64,000 nucleotides of DNA from Pachypanchax playfairii (lineage: Eukaryota; Chordata; Actinopteri; Cyprinodontiformes; Aplocheilidae), in NCBI GenBank assembly GCA_006937955.1, contig SSNP01000038.1, positions 3,148,845 to 3,212,844 on the forward strand, read 5' to 3'. The position numbers were made by a program, and so were the translations under genes. The notes beneath the pieces are model-generated. The model saw nothing but the letters and a program-made list of their open reading frames with translations. It made no database searches and had not been told where the DNA came from. The stretch's first letter is position 1. Each line of letters opens with the position of its first letter. Below are positions 35,101 through 46,795 of the stretch, one piece after another.

Positions 35101-36014
35101 AGCCTCAATTTGTCAAAGCAGCGCTCATGTCCATCTGAGTGTGACTTTTGGGAGGCTGGAGTGGGCTGTTTGCATGGCAGCACCCCAGAGAGTTCAGTTC
35201 CTCTACAAGCTCAACAGAAGTTCATTATTCAGTTGTTTGTTTCACGGGGTTTGCTTCTGCCAGTGTTACTCAGTTCACATTGTTTAAAACGGTGTATACA
35301 GAAATGTATGGACAGTATGTTTTTACAGTATATATTATTTACCAATCAACAGCAAGGAATAGTGAAAAACAAATTAATAAACCCTTTCAACAAGTTACTG
35401 TAGCTTCCCTTCATGTCTAGAGTACATAGACCTGAACTGCGACAAAAATGCAGGTTTACAGCAGTTTTTGTCATTTTTTTAAACAATTTTCTTCTGATGT
35501 TAAACAGTTTACTCACTATTGCACTCAGACAAAATATGAATTACTTTGGTTTCATGTAAAACATTTATTCTTTTTTGTTACACAAGCAGCCTGCTTTTAT
35601 CTTTTTTATTTATTTTTATTGAAGACTTGTTGCATTCAGGGACAACTGTTGAGAAAAAAGCAAACCCTCCTGTCTACTGTTTCTTAGAAGGGCAAGGCCT
35701 TTGACAGGTCAGTGACAGGAAGGACACCAACAATATAAATCTTTCACAAGTGTGCTTCATTGATTTAGCAAGTGCTCTGTGGTTAAACGGTCAGCGCTGC
35801 TAACTTTAGGAAAGAGGATCCTCAGTTTATACTGTATGTCGGCCTCCACTGAGTAGCTAGTAGAGTGTGAATCTGGGCAGCTTGAATAACTATTGGAACA
35901 TCTCAGTTACATGATCATTACAAGATAAGAAAAAACAAAAATCACCAAAGAAAAAAAGCACTTAGCAGCACTCTGTGACTTTGATTACCAATGGATAATA
36001 AAACTACACAGAAA
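32113..36014. other. Non-coding, no recognised gene
   Basis: AT-rich. Short open frames only. A short palindrome, CTCCCCATGATAGGGGGAG (about 33397-33415), and TACATA repeats (about 33350-33365) are the only structures noted. Confidence 0.45.
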
Positions 36015-36108
36015 TCAATTAACATCCTGAATACTGACATTTATTTGGCTACACACAAGCACACTCAAAAACGATTAACATTCCCTCAGTTTGACATTTA
36101 TTTGGCTA
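36015..36108. repeat. Imperfect 57-bp tandem duplication
   Basis: TGACATTTATTTGGCTA occurs at 36035-36051 and 36092-36108, each preceded about 20 bp earlier by ATTAACAT. This gives two imperfect units of about 57 bp. Confidence 0.75.
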
Positions 36109-39100
36109 TTCGTACCCACCGCCTTGCCTCACTCTGTCGCTCTGTCTTGTCCAAGTGAGAAATGAGCAGCAACATCCTGATCAATGGGACATTCATACAG
36201 CTGTGTTACATTCAAACAACTTCCCTCGACGAAACGAAACAGCAGCCGTTTTGGAGCCATAAATTTTCAACACTTTACCCCCTTTTCCTATGAGAAACAA
36301 CACTGTTGTCTATTGAAGGAAAATAAATGTGAGGAAATGGAAAAAGGTATAGGTTATGTTTAATTTTAGATTTCCCTTGAGTAGATCTGAGAGTTTGTCC
36401 AACTTATATGTTGGACAGCTGTGACTGTGTTAAGGAGCCCGGACACATATGGAGACAATTAAGATGCCCAGACAAGAAGGACTGTCAGCTCGTGTTCGCC
36501 AAGAACACTGATTTATGTGTGTGCATGTAACGTTAGATTTTATCTAAGGTGCTTTCCCACAGAGGATGTGATTGTCCTCAAATTTTATGACTTTATGAAA
36601 TAGAAACAAATTGCAGATCACAGTTTTCTATGTATGGCCACTGGTCAGTTGGGATTTGGCCTGTGGACTGAAACACATTTTGGGAGTCAACAGTTTGTGG
36701 TTTGGATGACTGTAACCAGCACTTGAGGGTTACATTGTAATTGTGGGAATATGTCAGAGGGATAATGGGAGCAGGAGACGGAAGAGGGAAATTACTGAAA
36801 CAGGAAGAGGTGATGAAGGTGAAAGATGAAAATGAACAGTAGAGATAAACAGAGAAGGAGAAGAGAAAAATGTAAGACGCTAGTAAAAAGAAAAACGATG
36901 GTTTCCATTTATGGTTTCTTTCAGGGTTCGATGGCCAAGCACAATTTAGAAAACACATCTAACATCAAAACAAGCAAAGAGAAGAAATACTTCTTCATGC
37001 CTTGCTTAACTTTCCTCTGTAACTTCAAATTACAGTGGCCACTGCTACATTCGCTTTCATGCCTTGTGATGCAGCAAAAATCAGTAGAAAAATGGCACCG
37101 CATGCTTCCAATTTTGGATTAATTTGAATGATATATTTCTGTCTGAGATATGGGTGAACTGAAACAGAAGTTAGGGTTTCAAGACAAATAGCTTCAATTT
37201 ACAGTAGCAAATTAAAAGTCTTATCTGGAGCAGTCAGAGCGTATTTCCATTTCCCCTTACATTAAGGAATTCACTGAGAGGTCCTCCTGGAAATGGGGGA
37301 AGTGAAAGTTTGAAAAGAGCATGAATATCTAATAGACATTGGAATGAGTGTTAACTTCCCCATTGCTTTGTCATACTGCTGTATGGATAGGTTAGAGGAC
37401 TTTGATTCACACTTTGAGTGTGTGACAGTTCAGTGGAAACACTTTCTGTTCACTGTGATAAAACCATTTCAAGAACAGGTAAATAACTACACACACATTC
37501 ACTTGCCTTTCTCTCAATCTGTCACATGTACACACACGTGCTGCATTAACCTTTTGACCCATTTTTACTTGGAAAAATAATTGATGTCTCCAGTTAAAGT
37601 GTCAAAGCAGAAACCGTAGCCAGAACTTATCGTTCTCCACTTCATTAGCATTTCTCTTTTTCCTCCTCTGTGTCTCTAAGCAAACATTAGGAACTGCTTT
37701 CATTATGAGCAACTGGCTGTTTAACGTAAGCACAGTGCCTTGGCTCCAAGAAGAATGCAATAATAAATGTGTTAAAACAATGTTCATGGCAAATTAACTT
37801 TATTTTTAGTAAGTAAAGACTGACGATAACAAAAAAAAAATGTTATCACTTCTCTATCAGTTCTAATTATGTATTTTTTTATCTAGTGATGCAAGCCGTT
37901 ATGCATAAATTTAAGTGAAGTAACTTAGAACATCACCATAAGAGCTATAAGATCAACATATAAGCTGGTTTTGAATTTAATATACATTTTGCTCAAATCA
38001 TATTAAGAGGTTAACAAATCACTGAAATAGTTAGAGTTGATTTAAATACCAATAAATAAAAGCTGGTGAACGTTTGATATGACATTCTGAGAAAAAGTGA
38101 AGTTTGGACTGAGTGCAGCTTGTTGTGCAATTTAATATTTACCTAACACATAGTTTTTAGGTAAAAATCACAACATCCAAAAAAGAGTGAAATAAGTTAT
38201 TTTATACATTCTTAATATTTACATCAAAGAGGAAGATTTTCTGACAGCAAATATTACAAACATGGTAATAATTATAATCTGTTTCTAGTTTTAATGGAGA
38301 CCACATTACAACTCAGTTTTGATGACAAAACTACAAAAATAATCGGTAAATAATTGGTAATTAATTATGCTTAATCAAATGAAGCTTAAGGTCAACCCAA
38401 AGTGAAATATGTTGATGAAATATTGGTGAACTTTCGAAACACTGATAATAATAAAGGTATTAGTTTTTCTGCAGAAGCAGCTGATCTCCAGTCTGAGGAG
38501 ATGAGTCGTAAACGTCAGTGTCGTTTTGATGACTGGAAATAATAGAAATAATGGCCAAATTACAACAAAAAATATCTTCCTAAGAAGTATTCTGTTGTTT
38601 GTTCCATTTACTCCTCAAAAATCATCCCTACAAATAGTTAATTTGGGTTGAACCAGGGGATGTTATCTAATTTTTATAAAATAACGTTACCTAACACTAT
38701 TGGTTGGACAACGTTTTGAACTCTTTTCCTGACATGCTTCATTTTTGGGGTGTTAAAAGACAGTTCAGCTGATATATCTCTACCTCTTAATGCAAAAACG
38801 TAAACAGATCCTTCAAATATCACTGTAGTGAATTCAGGCCAAAGTCTTCACAGAGCTTTTGACTTGAAAAAATACTAAAAACTAATTGTCAGACAGTAAT
38901 GTTCAAGTTCTGTTCATTCATCCAAAGATTAAGACAACAGAAATGTCCTTAGCAGCATCGAGACAACAGCTACAATAAATATAAAACCTCCAATTACCAA
39001 AACTGCATTGCTTTTGTTTACCTCCATCTTATATGTTTTTGTAAAGACAATTTCCTTATGACAAAAATGGAAGCAGACTTTTTCACTGCTTGGTGAAAAT

Positions 39101-41818
39101 GTAGTAGGGTGGAACAATGTCCTTTAACATATACATCATGTTTAACAAAAACATATCCTGCAAACCTGCTGCATACCTTAAGTAAAGGCTTGATGAAAAA
39201 TCCAAGATCAGCACTTCAACTGATCCTGAAAGCTGTGATGAATAAGAGCTTCATTCCTTCCTCCCTTCATTTCTCTCCTCCCAGTGGATTTCAAGTTAAA
39301 TCTCCTAAATGTGTGTGGGGAAATCTGACATTCCTTCAGCGGCGGCATCCATGAGAATGTTTATACATGCCTGTGACCCTAGCAGGAAGCTCAACCAGTA
39401 ACAATCGCACTCAGTGATGAGAAAGTGTGTGAGTGTGTGTGCATGTGGAGATTTATTGTGTGTATGAAGTGGTGCAACAGAAAAAGCATGGAGCCTCATT
39501 TTTGAGCTTATTGAATAAGTCGTTGATTATGCCTGGAGTCGGTGGCTGGACAGAGAGTGTTTTTTCTGCCTGTGGTAGTTAATGTAATCGAGTCCAGCTG
39601 TTGGGCTTTTCCACATAGAGCTTTGTATTTGGGAAAGGTCCAGGGTTAGGATATGTGTAGCCAAGACATGCTTACACAGGGAAACAAAGTAAGAACAGAG
39701 CAGCGTTTCATGTACTTGCACGATCGTAGAAGTTAAGAACAACACACTAAGAGTCACATGCTCAGCAAGAACACACATGGATATCCGCTGAGAGTCCCTG
39801 ACTGGTAGGGGTTATACATGAATGAAAAAATGCTTGCCAGTAAGAACAACAGTGAGCAACTTGAAAGCAGCTGCGCTGGCAGAGCACGCTCTCAGAAAAA
39901 TGCATGGAGTGCTGGAACAATAAGAAAAATCAAGTAACAATTTTCTCAACAGTTTTGAGCTGATTATTTAAGTATGTAGAACCCCCCCAAAAGAGCGTTC
40001 TCTACACCAAGAAGCATAGAAAGCACACATGCTTAGTTTTAAGGTCAAGCTTAATGTAATGCATAGATAATTCAGAGGCGCACACACCATTATCGACTCT
40101 TGCTGCAATTCTGACCTACAAAATAAAAGCGGATCCACTCCCTTGTATTAGGTCAGCAATTTGTGAAGCCACAGACACATTTCCAATAACCTCCACTCCA
40201 ATCAGCCAACTTGATTGTCCCAGTTATTTCATTTGACTCAGGGAGTTAGAAAGCAGAGCCAACACAAAAGAAGAGAGAAGGATTGAGAAGCAGAAGTCCT
40301 TCATTACAGGCTAATCTCAGCTCCTGTTGGCTTTCTGGTGAAATCTTCATTTAATATGGCCCACATGAGCAGGAAGAATAGGTCAGAGGTTTTGTGAGGA
40401 TCAGGGGTCACACATGTGCCAGATTAGATATGTGTGAGAGTGTGTGAATAGAAGCCACTTCCAACTTATTCAGATGTGATAACGCTGATTCAGGTAGAGA
40501 GTGATGATAGCTGAACAGAGCTGAGAAACATGATACAGATGGGAGATAAAGCACCAGACACAGAGATGGAGGTGAGGATAGCAATTAAGCTGAATCAGGA
40601 GAGTAGAAGCAAGGGAACGAAAGGAGGATGGGTCTGAAAGGAGCAGCCGAAAGGTCGTGAAGGCTGTGCGGTGTAGTTAAGATGTTCACAAAGAGACGAG
40701 GAACAGGGTGAAAGGGAGCAAGGTGGTGGAAGTAAGTCTGGTGATGAGGGAGAAAAAACAACAGAAGTGGTGGGAGATAGGGAGGGTAGAAGCTGAAAAT
40801 GATTAGAGGCAAAATGAGAGGAGTGGCAGATGAAGACATAAAAAGATAAAGTTAGAAAACTACTTCTCATTCCCATGAACTCAAAATCCCCCGAGACCCA
40901 ACTGTGGGGTTGAACCGTTGGTTATATTACTTCCTGCAGATATCTAAATAAGCACAAATGGAAAATCTGACATACATGAACATCAAAAAACTACCGTATA
41001 TGAATAGTTTATGAAAGTCTTAACTGATACAAAATAAACTGACATATGGACCCAATGGTCAACAGAATCTTCATGAACTTTAAAAGCATCATAAAAAGCA
41101 GTGTTTAGCTGCTTGACTTCTCATAGGGAAATTGAGATTTTCTCTTTTATCATACAGCAAATGGAGCTAATTTGTTCCACTGAGGGAAGTGTTCCTTATC
41201 CACAAACAGAGCTCTGCAGGAGTGGTTCGATTAATGCAATCAACCACTCAGCGAAAATAATACTAGAGAGGTTGGTGAACTTGTAGAGGAGAGCTGTTTG
41301 TGTAGTGTTGGTGCTAATTAGAGCAGCTTTCTGTGGGAGAACTCGCCTTTAAATATTTCAGATTAATCGGCTACATGACACATCCCATAAATCTACAGTT
41401 TTTATAGCTGAATATTTCATGTTACGTGAAAGACTAAACTTATTTTTGATATAAAAATATGCTTAAGCGGTTGAAAGCTTTGAGCTTGCTGAATTAACAA
41501 TCAGTAATCTAAAATACTTTCATAACCCTCTGTCTAATTCTCTTTCCTATTTGCTACATTGCAGTTTATTCTTGAGGGCAAGAAATTATTCAATAATACA
41601 GGAAAAATGAGTCGAGTTTTTTCTTCCCACTTCTGGCAAGGAAGTGGTTGTCTTCCAAAGTTATTTTTCTTTTTTCTTCTCTCTAGTTATGCATTCAGAA
41701 AATGGCCAGTTTCTAAAAACAGCAGCCATGCATCTTTTTGGTGGATGAAGAAAGGGAAAAAAAGTGTTTATTTCCCCTGGGCCTTCTTGTGGAGAAGTGG
41801 GGATAACAAAGTTTTGTA
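36109..41818. other. Non-coding, no recognised gene
   Basis: AT-rich with purine-rich (GGAGA/GAAGA) patches near 36.77-36.87 kb and 40.5-40.85 kb that create long but low-complexity open frames on the opposite strand. A GT tract lies near 39426-39444. No splice-flanked exon with a protein-like frame was found. Confidence 0.4.
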
Positions 41819-41821
41819 CTG

Positions 41822-41868
41822 CTTTGTGTGTGTGCGTCTGTGTGTGTGTGCGTCTGTGTGTGTGTGGA
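41822..41868. repeat. GTGTGTGTGCGTCT minisatellite
   Basis: Two near-identical 16-bp GT units, each ended by GCGTCT, followed by a third partial GT run. Confidence 0.85.
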
Positions 41869-44090
41869 CTGTTAGAAGACTTCCTATGGGGGATCATAGG
41901 TTGTGGTAAAAGGGTCATGAGACTTCCTGAATGAGATGTCTCACATCGGAAACAAAAAAACAGAATCCTTGAGATTGTTGTACACTTGGTCATCTTTTCC
42001 CAGTAACGTGGTGTTCCTTGTTGCAGCTGGATATTGGTACCAGCTGGATGATAACAACAAGTTTTTACTAACAGATGTTAAATGCTGTCAGAACTTGACA
42101 ATTGAAAGAAAGAAAATGAAGGAAAAATGTCATATTTTTCAATGGTCTCAGGGATTTGTTAGTATAATAAGTCACAGTGTATACAACAATGACCATGGGA
42201 GCCTTGGTAAAAGTCGTTGGCTAGTATTTTACTTGCATACAAAACAAGCAGTAGTTTCACCTCTGAAGTTGGGTTTGGAAACTCAATCAACCAAAAACAA
42301 CCCAGTTCTCACAACAGAGAGCATTTCATCTATACTTAGATAGTAAATCAAGGCAACAGCTCAAGCCCCAAACTCAATGAATCTCAAACAACAATAGGAA
42401 ACCATGCAATAAAACTCAGTACACTCCATTGATGGCCATTGGTTCATACACCTCTGAATAATTCTCTGTCATTTAACCCAAAATAGATCAAAATGAAATC
42501 CTCCTCCTGCTATTTTGGTGAATAAAACGCTTCAATGCACTTCAATGTCCTCCAAAGCACCACCCCATACGGCAACCAGACATTGTGCCTAAAGGGCCTC
42601 CAGAAGACAAAAGATGCCTGAATTCATTTGCATGGCATTGCTTTAAATCCATACTCCTTCTGGGGGCATCTTTTCTTCTCACAGAGGCTATCAGACCAAT
42701 CCCAAAGCCACCGTGTCCTGGTTTTATCACCTTCAGTGATGTGAAAGTTTACAAAGTGAAAGATTAGACATCAAGTGTCTCATCTGTTGATAAGTGCCTC
42801 ACCTCCAACTTTTAAACCCTTGCTATCATCAAGCTGGCTGTTTGCACAGCTTAAAGTGAATGAGTAGATCAGCAGTTAATCCTGTGAGCTTGTGCTGCTA
42901 AGTAGCTCATCGCTGTCTGGGTGCTAAAGAGGCCTTGAACGTTGATGTTGTCAGATGCGGACAAGAAGGGGAGAAGATAAGCTATTGTTTTCTCAAGGAA
43001 AGCACACAGAGTTTGATGCTATGACACAACCCTGATGCAATCCTACGAAACAGTGGCCGCCTTTGGTCTTCTTTTGAGATGGGTATTTCACTAACTTTAT
43101 ATACAAGTATGCACATACTGTACTTTTCTTGTCAGATAGTGAATGCTGTAAGTCACAAAATCTACTTATGCTGCACATCCATATATGTCTTTTCAGTTGC
43201 TTGTCTAAGATCAGCATGGTAACTATGTACATTTTGCTTCGGATGCATGTACAATAATCTCAGAACATTATCTCAATAGTTTTAAACAACCTCCATCCTC
43301 TGCAATCGTTTTGATTTGCTTCAAAAGCAAACCATAATGTATCATGTTTGATATCATCCAGCTCCAAGTACTTTTGCTTTTATCAGTGCTTCTTCTTTGC
43401 TCATTTTTTTACCCTTTCACTTCAATCGTTATTTTGGAGCATGAAATATGGTGCTCTTTTTGCATGGTGATAACCATTCCTCAAGGCGATGATTCTACAT
43501 CCACTATTCATTTCACATCTTCCATCATAAACAGATTAAACAGCAAAACTGTGTTCCAGATTAGATGGGGAATTCTGTGAAGTGATAGTCTAGGCTCTCA
43601 GATGAACAGGGTTTTTTCAGTTTTGTGGCAGCATCCAATGAAAACATTAAACTCTGAGCTGAGAAACAGAAAATGCTTTACAGTGGTTCAGGTTAAAGCT
43701 CTGTGATCTCACGGAAAGAAATTGGTTTATTGTAAACAATTACTGTTTTTGTTTTGTTTTGTTTGTATGTAAAGCTAAATGTAAATCACCATTTGCTTCA
43801 AGATTCAGAATTATTAATAATTATTAATATTAAAAAAAAAGATTATTTTTTAATTGAATTTGAATGCCATCAGTTTGGTGGGTTTAAATCCAGGATTTCC
43901 TGTATTAGAATAACACCCTTAATTGTTTATATCAAGGTGTTGGGAAACAGAGCTTTAAGCTGTTTAAAATTTTATGCAGTTAATACAATACTCATCAAAC
44001 TGTTGAAAAACTACAAGATGAAAACTTAATTGAAGTACCCCTTTACAACCATCACAAATACAAACAAAAGGGCAGAGTTTGCATTCTACA
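41869..44090. other. Non-coding, no recognised gene
   Basis: A 135-codon plus-strand frame at 41936-42343 and 60-codon frames near 42.6 kb have no motif or splice context that I can support. Confidence 0.4.
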
Positions 44091-44669
44091 TTAAAGAGGC
44101 CCTTCCATTAAAAACAGTTTTTCTGAGGTTTCTGTTGAATATTTTAGCTCCACAGGTGTTCTTACCTTCATAGTGGGTGAAAACAGGTCAACAACTTCTC
44201 TTTCAGTTTTAATCTCTCAAACTACGCAGGTGGTGATAAAACCCGAGTTCTCCCGAGTCCGAACAGCCTGTATCATCACAACTCCTTTGTTTGTTAGTTT
44301 TTGGCAGCTCCCACAGTTGAAACCACGCCTAGCATGCTGCTCACTAAAAAGCTGTAGCATAATGTAGCAAACAGGAAGACACAACATCTGATGTTGCCAT
44401 GCACGGGGGGGCAGGAAACAGTATTCTTTGCTCTCATAGGCTAGTTTGTTAGCCAATCAGAGTCCAGTAAATGAATATGAATATGAACGAGCTGCTGACG
44501 AAGCAGCCTGATGGAAGGAGCCGGAACCACTGAAATTTGAAGGCAGACAGATTGAAAGGTCTGTTAATAAGTGTTTCCTGACGTTTTTTTAGATATAAAA
44601 TGTTTCATATTACTAGTTAATAAGAAATAACCACAAACTCCTGAAATGTGTATGAAATGGCCTCTTTAA
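44091..44669. mobile_element. TTAA-flanked non-autonomous DNA transposon
   Basis: The 571-bp body (44095-44665) lies between two TTAA target sites (44091-44094 and 44666-44669). Its ends are inverted: TTAAAGAGGCCCTTCCATT on the left and, inverted, TTAAAGAGGCCATTTCATA on the right. TTAA duplication is shared by piggyBac and Kolobok; the AGAGGCC end and my memory of similar fish repeats favour Kolobok. No transposase. Confidence 0.75.
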
Positions 44670-44680
44670 ATACATTCCAA

Positions 44681-45784
44681 GGGCCTGATTTATCCACATT
44701 TCAAGTAAAGAGTGCAAAATTGCGTGCATCGCAAAAGTTTTGAGCCATGGACGTGTTCCTAATTTGTGATCTACCAAGACTGATTGCGCAATTGTTAACT
44801 GGCGCAAAAAGCAATATTCAAATGAGGAGTTTGACGTCGCTATTCTCTTGCGGGCACAAGAAAGGCGCAAACGGAAAATGAATTTCAAGCTATTGAAACT
44901 TCAAATATGAGCAGAAGAGGCAAAAATACATATTGTTGAGCTGCAGCATGAGGCTCCACTCTGTTATGTTGCTGAATGTTGTGCAACACAGCAAACAACA
45001 GCGTTCAGAGCAATCTGGTGCGTAAAGTTTCCCCCCCAGCGCGGTCCAAACTCCGACACCTGCTTTTCAGGATGTGGTGAGCTCCAAAACGTTTCTCGTG
45101 CATAAGTGGGCAAGATTATATTGATGTTACTCCCCAGCAGTCGGGATGAGCACAGGGGGTAAAAGGGGTCTGCACCATCACCTTAGGAATAATCATGAGC
45201 TGCTACTAGATTCATAAATGTGTGGAATGATATTTACAGCACAAATAATGTTGCACACGCACCCAAGATGCATCTCCATATTCACCATCTCTCAACCTCG
45301 TAAATATAACACTGTTCCTCAGTATGAAACAATCTTGAGCCTAGATAATTTGCCACAATGTTTGCATCACAAGTGTTTGGAAAATTAATGTATCTGCTCG
45401 TGTAACACTGCATTCAAAACCTGTGACATACACTGGACCATCTACCATGGGAGACGCAGCTCTAACTGTGCTGGAATGATCCATACGTCTGTCTGTGTCT
45501 TCACGCAACAATCGCTGCAGTCATTTTTGTGCCAAATTAAGACATGCTTTCCTGGAATGCCCACCTATTGTTCTCCTCCCAATATTTTTCGTCTTCTGAC
45601 AGAAACACCTACATTGCATATTAATCAAGGACAAGGGTGCAAAAATGACTTTGCGCGTCTAGCAGCTGGTTTAACAGGCGCAGTTTTCCCTGCATGCCAT
45701 CAATAAATCCCCCGCTGCTCGTTTTTGCGGCCGCTGAACAGTTTGCGCCTGTTTTAACAACTGCAACCCTGATAAATCAGGCCC
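44681..45784. mobile_element. Harbinger-type non-autonomous element
   Basis: Perfect 14-bp terminal inverted repeats GGGCCTGATTTATC (44681-44694 and, inverted, 45771-45784) match the GGGCC-type ends known for PIF/Harbinger. The flanks read CAA on the left and TAA on the right, consistent with a TAA/TWA 3-bp target duplication with one later change. Both subterminal regions are rich in GCGCAAA-type motifs. The 1.1-kb interior has no frame longer than about 90 codons and no recognisable transposase or Myb-like protein. Confidence 0.8.
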
Positions 45785-46711
45785 TAAATGTTTTGACAGT
45801 GCAAACCAAATTATAAGAAAGATTTTTTTTTTCCCAGAGGAAATATAAATATTAAAACAATGGCCTAAAACACTTAATAAATTCCAAACAGACAACCCTC
45901 AGATGAGCTGAGAGGTGTCTCTTTTATGTTATTTTATTTTTAAATGCAAGACCATTCATTACTTCAGAGACAAGTAAGCGAAGCTCTGAATCTGTGCTTG
46001 TGTCTACTGGAGGCAGATGCATCATTGTGAGCAAAGACTAGATGTGCTTTCTTCTTGTACTATCAGTCAAAACTCTGACTGCAGTTTCCCTGCAGTCTAC
46101 TGAAGACAACCACAGAGAAAAAGAGGTATGCTTTTTCAAATAAATTGTACAAGTTTCTCCATAGAAACTTGGTTTCAAAAAGATGCAGTTTTATCTGTTG
46201 GAACAGACAGTAAAAAATCATTAATACTTAGTTGGAAAGATAGAACTTTCTCCAATCATTATTGTAGGCACTTTTCTCCTTCAAGAGCTGAAAGAGATGT
46301 TCATGGTTTCACAGATTCCCCTGCTGTGCACTCATCCTACTGTGAGAACTGAATATGCTTTTAAAATATACAGTTAATGGGCATATTTGTTCTTTGTTCA
46401 GCTGTGCAGTAGCTGCCATCACCACAGACAATAAAATCCCAAACAATGATGGAATCAACTGGACTTAATTTCCAAATGAATTTAAAGGGAAGGAAGCACT
46501 GTTCAGATGTAATTAATAAAGATATCAAAAGCAGTTGATCTACAAATATGATTTAAAATAATTATACTTGATAAGGTCTCTCTCAGTGCTGGAGGAGTAA
46601 ATCAACATATCTTAGCTTTAAATAAGAAGCAAAAGCCAAAGGGAAGTTATTGCTTAATACAAAGAGTGAAACCAAAGGGAAGAAGTAACTTGGCTCTTTT
46701 AATGAAACAAA
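45785..46711. other. Non-coding
   Basis: No gene or repeat recognised. Confidence 0.45.
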
Positions 46712-46795
46712 ATCTTCCTGCCAGCACCTTCAGCGCTCACTAATTAACACTCTACATCTTGCTTGTTTAATCACCATGAAAATCTAAATCTGGGG
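46712..46795 (+). repeat. Teleost interspersed repeat fragment
   Basis: CTGCCAGCACCTTCAGCGCTC, then CACTAATTAACACTCTACAT and CTTGCTTGTTTAATCACC continue the family of the 12745-12858 fragment (remembered text CAGCACCTCTAAAGCTCAC followed by TAATTAACACGTTATATCTTG). The homeobox-like TAATTA here is therefore repeat-derived, not enhancer evidence. Confidence 0.5.

Noticed and set aside
46648..46665. TTATTGCTTAA, the first bases of the vertebrate miR-137 sequence
   Set aside because: Match stops after about 11 bases and no hairpin with a complementary arm surrounds it.
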